Source: Zhengitettix transpicula (Eukaryota; Arthropoda; Insecta; Orthoptera; Tetrigidae). Taken from it: a DNA stretch of 64,000 bases. The notes beneath the pieces are model-generated. The model saw nothing but the letters and a program-made list of their open reading frames with translations. It did not search any database and was not told the DNA's origin. This document shows, piece after piece, positions 1 to 12,411 of this stretch (its first letter is position 1; each line of letters starts with the position of its first letter). The position numbers and the translations under genes are program-made. Where the stretch lies: NCBI GenBank assembly GCA_037074705.1, contig CM073593.1, positions 107,262,238-107,326,237 on the forward strand, in the 5' to 3' direction.

Positions 1-590
1 TCACGCACACTCTTGATGCACCTCACGTACATGGACCCACACAATACATTAACGACAGAAATTATTTCCGAACAGTAACGTTTAAAACTGAGTTCGTCTC
101 ATCAGCCAAATAATCAACTTCCTTGCCACAGTCCTCACACCTCAACTGTTTGTCCAAAGCTACTTACTTTTAGATTTAATTTCACTTATAACATTAAAAA
201 AATTTTCTCTCTCAAAAAACCACCACTATCAAGGTTTACCTTATTGTGATTGTTTATCTACAAAATTTGAAATGTTATTCAAAAAACTAAATATTCCTGT
301 AATATCCAAATTTAGACTCATTTTCTTATTTTAAAAAACCCATCAAGATTGCCTTAATTCTATGGATTTCAAAAATGTTGTTTTATAAAATAAGTTGCTG
401 ATCTTGTTACATGGGCCAGACCAAACGATCTTTGCTAACTAGAATCAACGAGCATGAACCAAATGTGAAACGTCCACCTTCTGCTGTTACTAAACATTGC
501 CTGCATCTTCTGGATGAGGAAGGTTCATCTCCACATCAAGTACAACAAATGTTGTTGAAGTAAGACACTTGTCGTCTTAGACAGTATCTA

Positions 591-635
591 TGAGGGTTGA
601 CGAAGATGACAACAGTTGATCGAAACGTCTCCTCA
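591..635 (+). ncRNA. Hammerhead-ribozyme-like motif
   Basis: Core box TTGACGA (597-603, first base C to T relative to CUGANGA), helix II hairpin 605-621 (GAT...ATC with an inner CAAC/GTTG), GAAA at 622-625, self-complementary ACGT at 625-628, and H17 = C629. Helix I pairs TGAGGG (591-596) with TCCTCA (630-635), six pairs including one G-U. The layout is that of a type I hammerhead with a minimal helix III, as known from Penelope-like elements. The changed first core base probably makes this copy inactive. Confidence 0.5.
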
Positions 636-1420
636 CTTTCACCTTACGTCCTGTTCCAGTCTGTTAGTCGTCGTGGTCGTTTATCACACAAACATTATTC
701 GTCTGTAAGTTATGAGAGCGTTCACGTGATCTGCATGGTCCCACTTCTGCCAGGGCCTGTTTTATGGCGCCGGTGTAAAAGCGCTCGCTACAAGGAGACG
801 CCGGGGCCATAAATTTTATTGTAGGAAGAACGTGATCATGACGCTTTATTGTTCAAACACAGGCAGAATTCTCAGCGTCTGCGAGACTCGTCACGTGCCT
901 CGGGAACGTTAAGAACACGCGAGAGCCTGGAGAGACACAACTGCACTCCTTCCTTCGTCTAATACTACAACCATCTCAGTGCTCGGACAAAGGTAAACAT
1001 TCACGTTCCTAACCCCTCGGATGACGACTGACGACACTTTAACAACCCTCCTACTGCATAAAATATGAGGGTCTAGAAAATCATGTGTTAAATATTCGCT
1101 GACTAAATAAAGTCTAAAAACACTCCTGGTACCGTAAAGGAATAAAGAAAATACAATCTTCAACTGCACCATTTAATTTTTAATTTATTAACTCTTAGTC
1201 CGGAGACTTTATACAGCTGTGATAATTTAACATAATACAAGTATTTACAACTTGTAATAAAGGATGTGAGAAACCGACTGCATCGTATTAACGAGGGTTA
1301 GATATCAAGGGAAGGATCTCATCATCAGGGACACTGCTTCTTATTAAAAGCGGTAAGGAGGTTATGGGGAAGATTGTTTTTTTGTAGGTGTAGACAGGCT
1401 ACATGAGGCTAATCCACATG

Positions 1421-1796
1421 GTGGCAACTCCCCTTTAATAGCATAGGAAGGGATGTAAAAGGGGGGATGCGGAAGGGTAGAGGAAGGTAGCCAAGGGTTA
1501 ACTAGGGGCCCCCGGGCTATGGTTTAAGGATCCTACCCGGCAATTCGCCTAAAAGTGGTGCAGGGAAAACCCTAGAAAAACCTGCATCAGGTAGGTCGGG
1601 CATTGGGTACTTGTCCCACGCCCTTCCCTGGATGGCGGGAGAGGAGTTTGCTGTGGGGACGCAGCTTTCCCCTCGCAGTTCCTTGACCGGTTTAGGAGGC
1701 AGCTGGCCGACTATTCCAATAGGAACAGCGAACAACTCTTACCGTATGCCCAAGGTCTGCGACCCCGGAACATACACCTCTCAGAACAGGCCTCGG
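1421..1796 (+). repeat. Dispersed repeat R1, copy 1
   Basis: About 370 bp sharing long near-identical blocks with 10401-10753 and 14633-14905. Shared landmarks in order are a GGGGGGATGCGG block, GGGTTAACTAGGG, a GGATCC..ACCCGGC block, CCTGCATCAGGTA, CCACGCCCTTCC and TTTAGGAGGCAGCTGG. This copy keeps an extra 17-odd bases near 1745-1765 compared with copy 2. The repeat contains an open frame in several copies but no family motif. I cannot assign a class; no terminal repeats or target duplication were seen. Confidence 0.8.
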
Positions 1797-3869
1797 CTTG
1801 TGGGAACCTTAGTTCAAAAACCAGAGAGAGGAGGAGGTAGCCCCTTTCGTCCCTCCTACGAGAGAATAGCCCTGGCAGACAGCTTTGATGGGGAAGACGA
1901 CAAGAACGGGTATTTAGGACATTTGAGAGCAAAACATATCTGCAAGTGTAACAAAATCAGAAATACACCCGGCACCTTGAGAGGGTCAAAACTACTCCGG
2001 GTAACTTTTTGTCACCCACGGAACGTAAAATCCCCTTAACCACCAGGGTTTGTGCGACTCCTGTAGCCCCGGAATCGCCACCAATCTCGTTCTTCCTCGC
2101 ATTATTCATCGTGTAACCCAGCACCTCCTTTACCGTAAGGGCTGCTTCCCTCCCTGGCCTCCTGGACTTGTTAAACTTTGTCTCATTCAGCGACCGCGAA
2201 AACGTTTAATAATGGCCTTTATCAATGCCACCCCTAGCCATAGAGACGGCGTTTTTTCCTGGATCGTAGGTAACGTTGAAATCGGTTCCACCCCTGGAGG
2301 CAGAACTGCAGCTTACCCACTGTGACCGGGATTGGACACAGTTCTTCCTCGTGGTGCAGCCTCAACCTTCCATCCACACGTCGTAGTGATTTTCATTTAG
2401 ATTGTCACGTAACAATTTCCGAAGCTGCGGAGATGAGAATCACAACTGCGTGCAAATTCGCCGTTTTACAGTTTCCTCCCCTTTAATGTCCGCTCTGATG
2501 TAATTAACAGTTACATTAATATCGCTGTAATATAAAAATGTAATGAAGGCAACAGGCAACTAATTAGGGGGATGAAGACGTGTTGCTCGAGTCCCGCGGT
2601 TGTGTTTTACTTGGCAGCGGCCGACCTTGAACTGCAGATCCCGGCACCAGGCGGCAGCTGCATCGCGCCTGCAACACAAAGACCATCCACGTCTTCCTTC
2701 ATTAACTGCAGTTATTGTTACGGCGCTTGTGGGAAGAGAAGAGAAAGGCTTCAATGGGTCAGAATCTTATTGTGAAACGTTAAGAAACTGTTTCATATTT
2801 TTTTTAAAAAAAACTTTATTAGTCTTGAAATAGAATAAAACAGGAGCTTTGGGCTTTGTAACAGTTACGTTCGTCTCGTGCACAATTTAGATTTATTACT
2901 CATTCCAGTAGTCGGGAAATAGGAAGGGTACAAGAAGAAAAATATTACAATTACATACTTCATAAAAACAAACATCGTACTTTACAATAAAATTGTATAA
3001 TAGTAATAATACAACAGTGAATAAGGAAGGGCAGTAATCTTCCAGCAGCAAATCCTCCATCGAACATGAAAAATAAAGTAAACTCATAACAGCAGCCAAG
3101 TGTCTTTATTTAAATCTCTTTATAAATGATTTCCAGGACTGTATCAAGGATTTGTTTCACCAGACAAACTTCAACCCTTTGCACTCGAGGACTCCGGAGC
3201 GGAGACCTTTACAATTGTATTCAAGCTCGAGGGTTAAAGTTGGTGGAACACAAGTACAAGGTGCTGCAGGAAGCGTCGCGAGGAATGCTGGGGGAAAACT
3301 AGTTGCAGTTCCTGCCGGCAGGTGATAGCACGGCGCTGTAAGCAGGCACAGGGATCATCTCCCTGGTGGCTCAAAGTGGAACCTCCTACTGTCTCTCCAG
3401 ATTATTCTATTATCTTGCGACCCTGTTTTCACATCAAAACAACTCTCTTTCTACGAGCCTAATAATTGTGCCTCTTGTACATGAACCCTGGTACGAGGCT
3501 GTGAAGACTTACCTGGGCTCTTGTTAGGGGTTTAACTGAAGACCTTCCACACAGAGGTAACTCCGTCCTCACTGGACTTGTTAAGCAGAATTCGTGAGTC
3601 GAGCAATTTGAGCTTACTGTGCGGATGGCAAACTACTTGAGCAACATTAAGACCACTTAGGACTGAAGAGGCCGGCAATTGACCCGGGTGGCCGCTAATT
3701 GCTCCAGATACGGATCCTTCATCTTCCGCTAATTGCTTCTTGCGGATGAGAAGCTTGTAACGGATCACAGTCCTCCTGCCTTTCATGACTACATTCTTCA
3801 TTGAGGATGCCCGGGGTTGTCACTCGGAGACATCCACAACCACGGATTCGACTCTAATTACAGTAACTC

Positions 3870-4080
3870 GGTTAATTTCATGTAACACCCCCCCCTGTCC
3901 ACCCCCACCCCACCCCCGTGCCGAAAAGGGAGAAATTATACAGAAACAACATCGGGAGAAACACAATCAATCTCGTTGACCCCTTTTCAGCAGGTTTGAG
4001 TGTCTCACCCCCACAGCGTTTGTTTCCGGTTCGCAAGGAACACGTGGACGACGTATGTGGGTCATACACGCACAGACTGT
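3870..4080. repeat. C-rich dispersed repeat related to 24.0-24.6 kb
   Basis: A run of C-rich sequence (3887-3917) followed by a block with AACATCGG.AGAAACAC.ATCAATCTC that recurs at about 24180 and 24423, and by GAGTGTCTCACCCC, which has a counterpart near 24530. It is a partial copy of the repeat annotated at 23945-24620. Class unknown. Confidence 0.55.
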
Positions 4081-4424
4081 TTTACTTATTACAAGAAGAT
4101 AAAGCTTAAAGACTGTTCCAATTAACATCTTAACAAACAAAGTAATTGTAGACGGAATTTTTTAAACACTTTATTGAAAAGTGGTTAATTAGCTCTTAAT
4201 ACATTCTTTTTCCTTAGAACTAAGTATTAAGTTGGTGGTGACCGTTGGGCACTATTTGAGGGTGGTTCAACAAGTAACGAGTCCTCTTTTACTCTCTCCT
4301 TAAATAAGTTACTTATCTGAAAATTTTGAATTTCCCGCAATTCCGCAAACATTTTTCTCCAAACCACTGCAGTAACAACTTCATGAGCCAATAGGTGGCA
4401 GCACTGCACCGCTCAGGGAAAATG

Positions 4425-5780
4425 GCTGACTTTAGCGAACGTATTAGACAGCGTTCTGCGATTGAATTGTTAAAGGCTTTCATTAAAGGCTGTAAAATAT
4501 GTGTAAGAGTGGGTGACAGCACTGTAAGGAAGACGCCGTCGGCGTCGATGGCTCAGGAAACAAGACCACGCTTTTTACCGTAGTGTTGTGGGTTCACGCT
4601 GTGTTAATTGCGTTGGTTATGCCATTGGCTTTCACTAGCAACTGTTCGCACAGCCAAGGACTGGACCATCCACGTCTTCTTCCTCTCACTCGGAATTTCT
4701 TCACTTGCCTTCACATAAGAACTTGGCTTGCAAGGAATCAAATACACGACATTGGAAAGACTTTGTGATGTTGAATAAACTTGAAGTTAATATTAAGAAA
4801 GACATTGAAAATAAGTGATGTAAGGCCTTGTTCAGGTCCGGAAAAGACGAGACAGCCTAGAGAGAGACAACTGCGCAAGTCACAATACACATAGAGGACA
4901 GAAAATGAAGGTTCTGAAGCTGAGCAGAAAAATATCTGTCCCCTTGAGGTTGACTGACAGAAAGCTCGGACACGAATGAAGCTCTGTTAGAAAGGATTCA
5001 ATTAAAAAAATCTAACATTTTCACAAAATACTCTTCTGGTACCTGACAATAAACACACAAAGTTTCATCGCCGTGTTTTAATGGAAGAAACCAGCAGAAG
5101 GTCGCTGACTTTGGCGAACGTATTAGACAGCGTTCTGCGACTGAATTGTTAAAGGCTTTCATTAAAGAGTGGGTGTCAGAAGCAAGCACCGTCGGCGTCG
5201 ATGGCTCAGGAAACAAGACCACGCTTTTCACCGTAGATGTGGAAAGTGTTGTGGGTTCATGCTGTGTAAATTGCGTTGGTTATGCCATTGGCTTTGAAAC
5301 CTTCACTAGCAACTGTTCGCCCAGCCAAGGACTGGACCATATACGTCTTCTTCCTCTCACGCAAAGGAATCACTCGGAATTCTTCACTTGTCTTCACATA
5401 AGAACTTAGCTTGCAAGGAATCAAATACACGACATTGGAAAGACTTTGGATATTGAATAAACTCGAAGCTCCTATTAAGAAAGACTTTGAAAATATGTGA
5501 TGAAATAAAAACGTTTCTGAAAGGCCTTGTTCAGGTCCAGAAAAGGCGAAACAGCCTAGAGAGAGACAACTGCGCAAGTCACATAGAGGACAGAAAATGA
5601 AGGTTCTGAAGCTGAGCAGAAACTTTTGTCCCCTTGGGGTTGACTGACAGAAAGCTCGGACACGAATGAAGCTCTCTTAGAAAGGATTCAAGAAAATAAT
5701 CTGACATTTTAAGAAAATACTCTTCTTGTACCTGCCTATAAACACACAAAATTCCATCGCCGAGTTTTAAGTAAGAGCCT
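4425..5780 (+). repeat. Two-unit tandem duplication, period about 679 bp
   Basis: Unit 1 begins at GCTGACTTTAGCG (4425) and unit 2 at GCTGACTTTGGCG (5104). The units stay alignable over most of their length, including AACGTATTAGACAGCGTTC, the GTCGGCGTCGATGGCTCAGG block, the CCTTGTTCAGGTC block and the CTCGGACACGAATGAAGC block, with small indels. Unit 2 keeps an open frame of 87 codons from 5146; the equivalent frame in unit 1 is broken by indels. I recognise no protein domain in it, so the frame may be accidental or a retrocopy relic. Confidence 0.75.
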
Positions 5781-5811
5781 TTCTTTTTTTTGTCAACTGC
5801 CTTGCGCAGTT

Positions 5812-5894
5812 CTGTCTCTCTCTCTCTCTCTTCCTCCCCCCTCTCTCTCCCTCCCCCCCTCTCTCACCTTTTCTCTCCCCCCCCTCTCTCTCTG
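5812..5894 (+). repeat. TC/C-rich low-complexity tract
   Basis: About 80 bases of almost pure pyrimidine (TCTCTC, TTCC, CCCCCTC). It directly follows the tandem duplication. No function seen. Confidence 0.8.
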
Positions 5895-6642
5895 TAGCCC
5901 TTGGTCTTTTCCTACACCTGAAGAAAGGAACAAGGTGTGGTGTTTACGTCATCACTTCTTTATGATTATCAGAATTGTAATTACACTAAAACCCCACTAA
6001 TGTTGAATGATTAATAAAGCAGACATTTGCTGCATCTAGGAATAGAGATGTAATTATTATTAAAATACATAGTGTAATCGATCAGAATTTTTTCTTGTTA
6101 ATTTCATCACGACGTTTTATTTTTTATTTATTATATTATATTATATTAAAATTTAGTTTTTACTGTAGCCAAATTTTATTTATAAGTACTAGAAAAATAA
6201 GCTTGACAACCTGAAGTTGTAGATTAATGATTCAGAACCTTCACGTGCGTGACGTTGCCACGACAAGGGGAAGTGTTCTAATAAAATTATAAATATATAA
6301 TTTTTCAGTTATTTTTACCGTGTTGTGTTGAGTAAGTCAGGCCCTGAAGGGTTGAAGACGAGGCCAGCAACGTGCAAGTGTCCAGTCACTGAGCAACGCC
6401 ACCGAGGATTTGCTAATAAACGCGTCTGTGACAGACAAAGATGGCGGTCAAACAGAGGTTTTTTTTAAAAAAAAAGTATTTGATGACTTATTACGTTTCG
6501 GGGCTGCCACCTGGACAAAGGCGGGCGGGCATATTGCACGTTGTTGCCACGTGTGGCCGCTCTCTCTGCATTCCACGCACTTGCCACAAACCAAATCAAT
6601 GTGTGCGTCGAGATCGATGCGTTATCACGCCTCTGTGCAGCA

Positions 6643-6672
6643 TCACACACACACACGCACACACACACGCAC
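6643..6672 (+). repeat. CA microsatellite (interrupted)
   Basis: An AC dinucleotide array with single GC interruptions. It lies just upstream of a short block (6795-6870) that shares an AAAATGGCCGCCAGGAAAG motif with repeat R2. Confidence 0.8.
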
Positions 6673-7431
6673 ATTACCTCGGGGAAGTGAAGCCCTCTCT
6701 CTGGTGATGATAACGTTCACTGATAAAGTGTAGAATTAGGCCCAAGGAACTGCGTCAAAGTTACGACATTGTCTAAGGGAACGCAGTTGGTTGGTCCTCC
6801 AAAATGGCCGCCAGGAAAGTAATTAGCTTTTAGAGGATTTAATTCTCTTTGCAACGCACGAGGAATGTTACAGAGCCAGGACGAGAGGCGCCATGTTTGC
6901 GGCTTCGCCCTCGTCACAGTCGTCGTAATTAGCGGCCGTGGCGAGCTTTGCACTAAAGCACGCCTCCTGAAGGAGGGTGGCGCAGGCTCTTGTAACGGCT
7001 GCTTCAGTCACGTGTCGCGGCCATGACAGGTTTTGAGAGAAAGGAAAGGAGGACGTCGTCCTCTGCCGTACAACAAGTCTTCAATAGCGATTCTGAGGCG
7101 CGTATTAATTAAATCCCGCGTCGGCGAGTCTAATTACGAGGGTCCATCCTGCCTCTCAGACCCTCGAAACAATTAGGTTTTTATTTCTGTTAAACGTGAA
7201 CGTCTCTGCGACTCCGTAATTTCCCTTGTTCTGCTTTTTAGTTCGCTAATTTTACCACCCCAAAAAAATACAAGTATTGATTCTGCCGTGATGCATCCCG
7301 TTCCCACGACAACCCAACAACGTCCACACAAAGCCACTCAGGAACGTTGCAAACACTAGAAACATGACGTAGCTGACGATGTGTGTGTCTCAACCTTACA
7401 GCCGTCTTTGGTGAGTTGGATGCAATTCCCT

Positions 7432-7524
7432 CGGGATTCCATCCGGGTAGGTCGTCGAAAACTCGCGACGTTTCGATAACGTGCAGCGTTATCACCTTCG
7501 ACGATCTACCCGGATGGAATCCCG
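7432..7524. repeat. Long near-perfect hairpin around a GAAACG core
   Basis: Arms 7432-7459 and 7497-7524 are inverted complements over 28 bases with one mismatch, and weaker pairing continues outward (GGATG..AATT against AATT..CATCC). The 37-base loop holds, on the minus strand, a second perfect stem GATAACG/CGTTATC directly followed by GAAACG. This resembles the helix II-GAAA part of the hammerhead-like copies elsewhere in the window, with helix I grown very long, but the CUGANGA box is degenerate (CGAAGG). Probably a relic of the same retroelement terminus. Confidence 0.6.
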
Positions 7525-10004
7525 AGTGAATTTCATCCACTATTTATACCGGTTGACTTTTGGTGAGTTGTTGTGCCCAGGTGTCTGTCGAAGCGTTAGG
7601 AAACTCCCAAGGGCTGAACGAACATACTTCATTATAACTTACAAGAAATATCTTGTTATCGATACGAATTTACTGAGCTTCTTGAGTTGTGACTCGGTTC
7701 GAGGCTCTTCAAGTGTGTTGGTGAATGTCGTCACTGACCAGCAACGTGCACACTCAAAGGTTCGTCTCGTTCCTGAAGGAAACCTTCACAGACACTTCAC
7801 TACATTACACAACGTGTGAGCAGGCAGCAGGAATGATGAATTAAGAATTGTAAAATGTGCGATGCAGGTGACAAACATTGTGTGGAAAATTTATTTAAAG
7901 TAATTCCTATTAATGAAATATGAGGTCGGCGTCTGTTGATGTTCGCGACGCGATCCAGAGAGAAGCTTTGCGCCCCTCCCGAGGCCTGCCCCCAGCAGCT
8001 GCCGCCCCAGGACAATTTATTCCGGGCCATTGACGTCGTGTTTACGTAACGACCTCTGCCACGTCACTCAGGTATTTGTTATTTAATGACGTTTCTCGTT
8101 TCTGAATTCTGTAGGAACTCATCCAGCTCGTTTTCTGGATTCATGCAGGCAGCTGGCGCAAACAACTGGGGGAGGGGGAGGGGGAGGTTCAGCCTTGGAC
8201 CTGGACCTGGAGTGTGACGCTTCCTCTTCACCTTCGCCCTCTGTCTGTGACTGACCCCTGTTGTCTCTTCATCACCCAAACCTCTCTTGGCCGAGTAAGG
8301 CAAACAAATGCTTTCCTCATCTATATCCTTGGTGGTGACTAAGTTCTCACAACTTCACCCCTCTTGTGATCCTCACTTGCAGCTCTTCTCTTCACGGTTC
8401 CTCAGTACTCACAACAGTTCCCTCATTATGTATTCTGATACCGTCCTGATCACTTCTACCACTGTGTGAATGTTGACAGCTGAATGGAAAACACCAACGA
8501 TGGTCGCTGATGTTTCTACAAACTTATCTTCCAGTGAGGTAGTGGTGATGAGTCTTCACTAAGAGAGCAGGGATGTTGCGGTTGTGGTGAATTTTACTTT
8601 CGAGGGAGAAGGAAGATTCTCCAAAATAAGATTTGATTGCGTGGGTGTATAGTGAAGGTATATCATGATTATTTGATAAACCATCTTAAAACACTGGTTG
8701 CATGAGAAGAGTCTGGAAACCTGATGTGGAGCATTTCCTTCCTTGTGTAGAATAATTATGTCATCAAATATTAAAATCGTGGTTAAGATCCGGACAGTGT
8801 TTGGTTACAGGAGCTTTTACATCACTGTCAACAAAGATCTTTTGGTCTGGCCGATATAACAATGATTGCTAGTGATTTTACAAACAAAAATCCATGGTAT
8901 TAACACAATCTTTATGTTGGTTTTTTAAACAAAATAAGACATGGCTTTGAAATTTAGAGATATATTTAATTTTCTAAGTAACATTTTAAATGTTGCAGGT
9001 AAACAATCACAAGAAGGGGAAGAATAAAGTTGGTAGCAATGGCTTCATTGACATTTTATTGTTATGAATGTGATCAATTGTAAGATTAATGAATTTGAAG
9101 AATGAAAACAGCAGGATAATAATTATTAATACACTGTTAATGTTTAATTTATATATTGTGGTAATTAAGAGGAAATACAAATTTGGACTCCCATTGTCAG
9201 CGGGACAAGAATGTGGCAATGCTTGCAGGCTGTTTGGTTCGCTGGACGCGCAGAGTCTGTGGGGAGCCGAGCTCCAGTAAAGGCTTCGTGGAAGTCCAGC
9301 AGTGGACAGGAGGAACAGTGTCTGGATACAGACAACCACGTGATATTCAGAGTGTAAATGAGTGTATTCTAGACTGAGACCACGTTCCTCACTCTTGGGA
9401 GCTGCATCCAGCAGTTGACAAACTGCTGATAGGATTTTCTTAAACGTAACACTGAAGCAACGTTTGCAAAACTAAAAGTGTTGATTAGAGTCGGTGGCCT
9501 GTCTGTAAAGTGTGTGTGTGTGTGTGTGTACGAGACAATTCCCTTGACTACCAGAGACAGTAAGAACTGTAAACTCATAAGTCGTCAGATTTCGTATTGT
9601 AATAAACCTAGTCCATGACAGCTTCATACAAGTTTCAATTGTTAGCAAGTGTTTACTTTATTACAGTCAGTCGCTGTATTACAAAAGATTAATTGATAAT
9701 GTAAATTGAAATTTATTTGCCTCAATACCTGTTGTGTAAATTTAATTGGTTTGCAGTTAATAAATGTTAATTGTTTGTTTCAATTGATTTTGACGTCCTT
9801 ATTGGACCACACATTGTTGCTGTAACGCGAGGCGTTGCTTTTAATTTAATTGTAATCATTACAAATTCACGTGTAGGTGAATACTACAATATATGGACAA
9901 TGAAAACAACAATTAAAAACAATAACGTTCTTTGCATGATACGGTTGAGTAAAGATTAATTATGCTGAAACGATAAAAATATCTCGTGAGGTGTTCGTAA
10001 ACAC

Positions 10005-10211
10005 TGTGTGTGTGTGTGTGTGTGTGTGTGAGCTTCCAAGATGGAGGCAGGCCGTGAGTTGTGAGGCAACGAATTTCTTCTACATTGCCTTTTGTGTCCA
10101 AAGCCATGAAATGGACTTTTGTCTCCTGCTCCTCCTCCTGCACTGTTGAATTCCGTGATGTAATCCTCACAATGGCTCTGCTGTAATTTGTGGGATGGAA
10201 ACGCTCGAGTC

Positions 10212-10252
<41 letters not shown>
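10005..10252. repeat. TG array and CA array in inverted arrangement
   Basis: A TG array (10005-10030) and a CA array (10215-10252) lie about 185 bp apart and could pair as an extruded hairpin. The spacer has no recognised feature. Confidence 0.75.
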
Positions 10253-10253
<1 letters not shown>

Positions 10254-10400
10254 CACTCGCTTTTATACCAATAAACATCAGTGCAATAATTTAAAATAAT
10301 ACGGAATGTCTTTGGTTTAAACTGCAGAAGTTTATCGTGGCGTTATTGTAATAATCTCTGCTTCCTACTTCTCCTTTATTATCGACTTACAGGCAGAGCT

Positions 10401-10753
10401 GAGGCAACTCCTCTTTAATGAAGGGATTTGAAAGGGGGGATGCGGTAGGGTAGAGGAAGGCAGTCAAGGGTTAACTAGGGCCCCCCGGGCTGTGGTTTAA
10501 GGATCCAACCCGGCATTCACCTAAAAGTAATGCAAGACAAACTAGAAAACCTGCATCAGGTAAGTCGGGCATTTGATACTTGTCCCACGCCCTTCCGTGG
10601 TTGGCGGGAGAGGAGTGGTTTGCTGTGGGGACGCAGCTTTCCCCTCACCGTGCCTCGACCGGTTTAGGAGGCAGCTGGTCGACTATTCCAATAGGAATAG
10701 CGGACAACTCTTACCGTATGCGACCCCGGAACATACACCTCTCAAAACAGGCC
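10401..10753 (+). repeat. Dispersed repeat R1, copy 2
   Basis: Second copy of the repeat at 1421-1796, same orientation, with the same order of landmark blocks. It is followed at once by the hammerhead-like structure at 10800-10872, whereas copy 1 is not, so the two units appear to be separate insertions or a modular element that has lost parts. Confidence 0.8.
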
Positions 10754-10799
10754 GACAACTCACTGTAACTTAAGGAACGTAGCTTTTCCCGTCCGGGTA

Positions 10800-10872
10800 G
10801 CGTCGTTTAATTCCCTACCCTGAGGAAGATGGCGACGCAAGCCACAGAAACGTCCTGGAAATTAAACGACGC
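10800..10872 (+). ncRNA. Hammerhead-ribozyme-like motif with long helix I
   Basis: CTGAGGA box at 10820-10826 (fits CUGANGA), helix II TGGC/GCCA within 10829-10844, GAAA at 10847-10850, ACGT at 10850-10853, H17 = C10854. The outer strands GCGTCGTTTAATT (10800-10812) and AATTAAACGACGC (10860-10872) pair perfectly over 13 bp, with an internal loop between this stem and the core. Such a loop in helix I is usual in natural hammerheads. The bases next to the core do not pair cleanly, and helix II is offset from GAAA by two bases. Confidence 0.5.
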
Positions 10873-11570
10873 TTCCCGGTTGTAATCCCGAGACAACTTT
10901 ATCCAGCAGTGTTCCTTGTCAGGGGACGAGTGTGTGTGTGTGTGTGTGTCACGCTGACCCCTGCACCACGGGAGTGTTTCTTACGCAAAGATAACTTAAC
11001 CAAATTTCGTTCACGTGTTCCTTGCGACCAGGAAACGGACACTGTTGGGGTGAGACGCGTCTACGCCCCCCTCCCCCAAGGACATGCCGTAAACGGCCTA
11101 TATTGGTTTCAAATAAATATTTTTTGGGTCAAAGAGATTGAGAGAGTATAATTTCAACCCCCTTCGACATACGAGGGTGGTGTGAATAGTTTATTATTTT
11201 TATTTTTCAACATTGTCTCATTGTAACTGTACACATTTCTCCCGTCTCTGTAAATTCACTAGCGTTTAGTGCTGCCATCTTCACGTTGAGGTCGGAAACT
11301 TTTCAGGGCACCCTCGTAGCAGGGGAGCTACCTTTAGGGGTGGGGGTGGAGTCGACACTCGTGTTGATGTAGCAGATGCAGAATTATTCAAGGGTTTCTT
11401 GTCCCGCCTGGCGCCGTCGCGTACGTGAGGCTCTGATTCTCCTCTGACGTCGAGACAGACAGACAGACAGACAGACGCCCTCGCTCCAGGGACACTACTT
11501 GGTCGTTACATAAAGTTACACTGTATTGACAACAGAGCAACGTCGAGGAGGTTAGGTCTGACCAAGTACA

Positions 11571-11640
11571 GACAGGATTCGTTCTTTTGCTGAATTAAAA
11601 CAACGTTTCGGTTCGTGTTTGTAGCTTCATCAGGTCTCTC
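11571..11640 (-). ncRNA. Hammerhead-ribozyme-like motif
   Basis: On the minus strand: CTGATGA (11633-11627), then GAAA (11609-11606) and ACGT (11606-11603), H17 = T. Helix I next to the core can pair GAGAGAC with GTTTT over five pairs including G-U. Outer CAGGA/TCCTG blocks also pair. Helix II is weak in this copy. The first core box and GAAA box are intact. Confidence 0.45.
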
Positions 11641-11889
11641 CTGATTGTTATACGTAAACACACTTGACCTTAACAACGTCACCAGGCAGCGCTACTCACA
11701 TGGATTAACTAACTGTAAAGAAAATATATTAAAAAACAACACAATCCTTGGAAGTTCCTCGGAGACAAGTTTTTAATTTTAACGTCTATTTTGAATTAAT
11801 AAAGTAATTGATGACGTCACACTTGAGACTTTTAATTTATGATGACGCTCCAGAAACTCAAGTTAGTAACTTTGTGCTACTGTTTGCTG

Positions 11890-11945
11890 TGTTAATATGA
11901 ACCTGAAGAAGATGCAGGGAAGGTATCGAAACGTCGTATTTTATC
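11890..11945 (+). ncRNA. Hammerhead-ribozyme-like motif
   Basis: CTGAAGA box at 11903-11909, helix II GATGC/GTATC (11911-11915 with 11923-11927, one G-U) abutting GAAA at 11928-11931, ACGT at 11931-11934, H17 = C11935. Helix I is poor here (C-G, A-T, then mismatches). Helix II differs in sequence from the other copies yet still pairs. Confidence 0.45.
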
Positions 11946-12411
11946 ATGATTCCAGACCTGTACTCGACTAATTAATCAAAATATGATATGACCACTTAAC
12001 AGTAGGTGAAACCTCAGCCTTTTAAAGTCGGGAAAAGGTTTATAATTGAAAAAAATATATATATATTGTAATATACAAAGATTTAGCCTTTTTAATTAAT
12101 TATGATTTATGTAATATTTCGTCTTTATTTAAATTAACGAGGGGCGGGGCGCGTTGTGGAAGCCAAAATGTAATAATTAAAAGAAAGCTTTTAATTAATT
12201 TAAAGATTGAAGCGTCAAAATGTAATGATTAATGGATTAAGGCTTTTCATTAAATGGAAAGATGGAAATTAACAAAGGATTTATTTATTTTGTGGCAACA
12301 ACTGGAAGACAATTACTTGACTCGGTTTGATGATGGATTTAAAAACCTTATTAACAAACAAACAGTTCACATACGATCAAAGATTGAAGCCTTTCCCGTG
12401 AATATGCTGTA

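Noticed and set aside
597..812. Open frame beginning in the hammerhead-like motif
   Set aside because: It overlaps a structured repeat and has no recognisable similarity.
1611..2039. 142-codon open frame with possible protein
   Set aside because: It runs across dispersed repeat R1 and is broken in the other two copies; no domain or codon pattern supports a gene.
11571..11640. Monomeric hammerhead with a nine-pair helix III (CGTTGTTTT/AAAAGAACG)
   Set aside because: This pairing leaves two extra bases before the cleavage site; the ACGT minimal helix III shared with other copies fits better.
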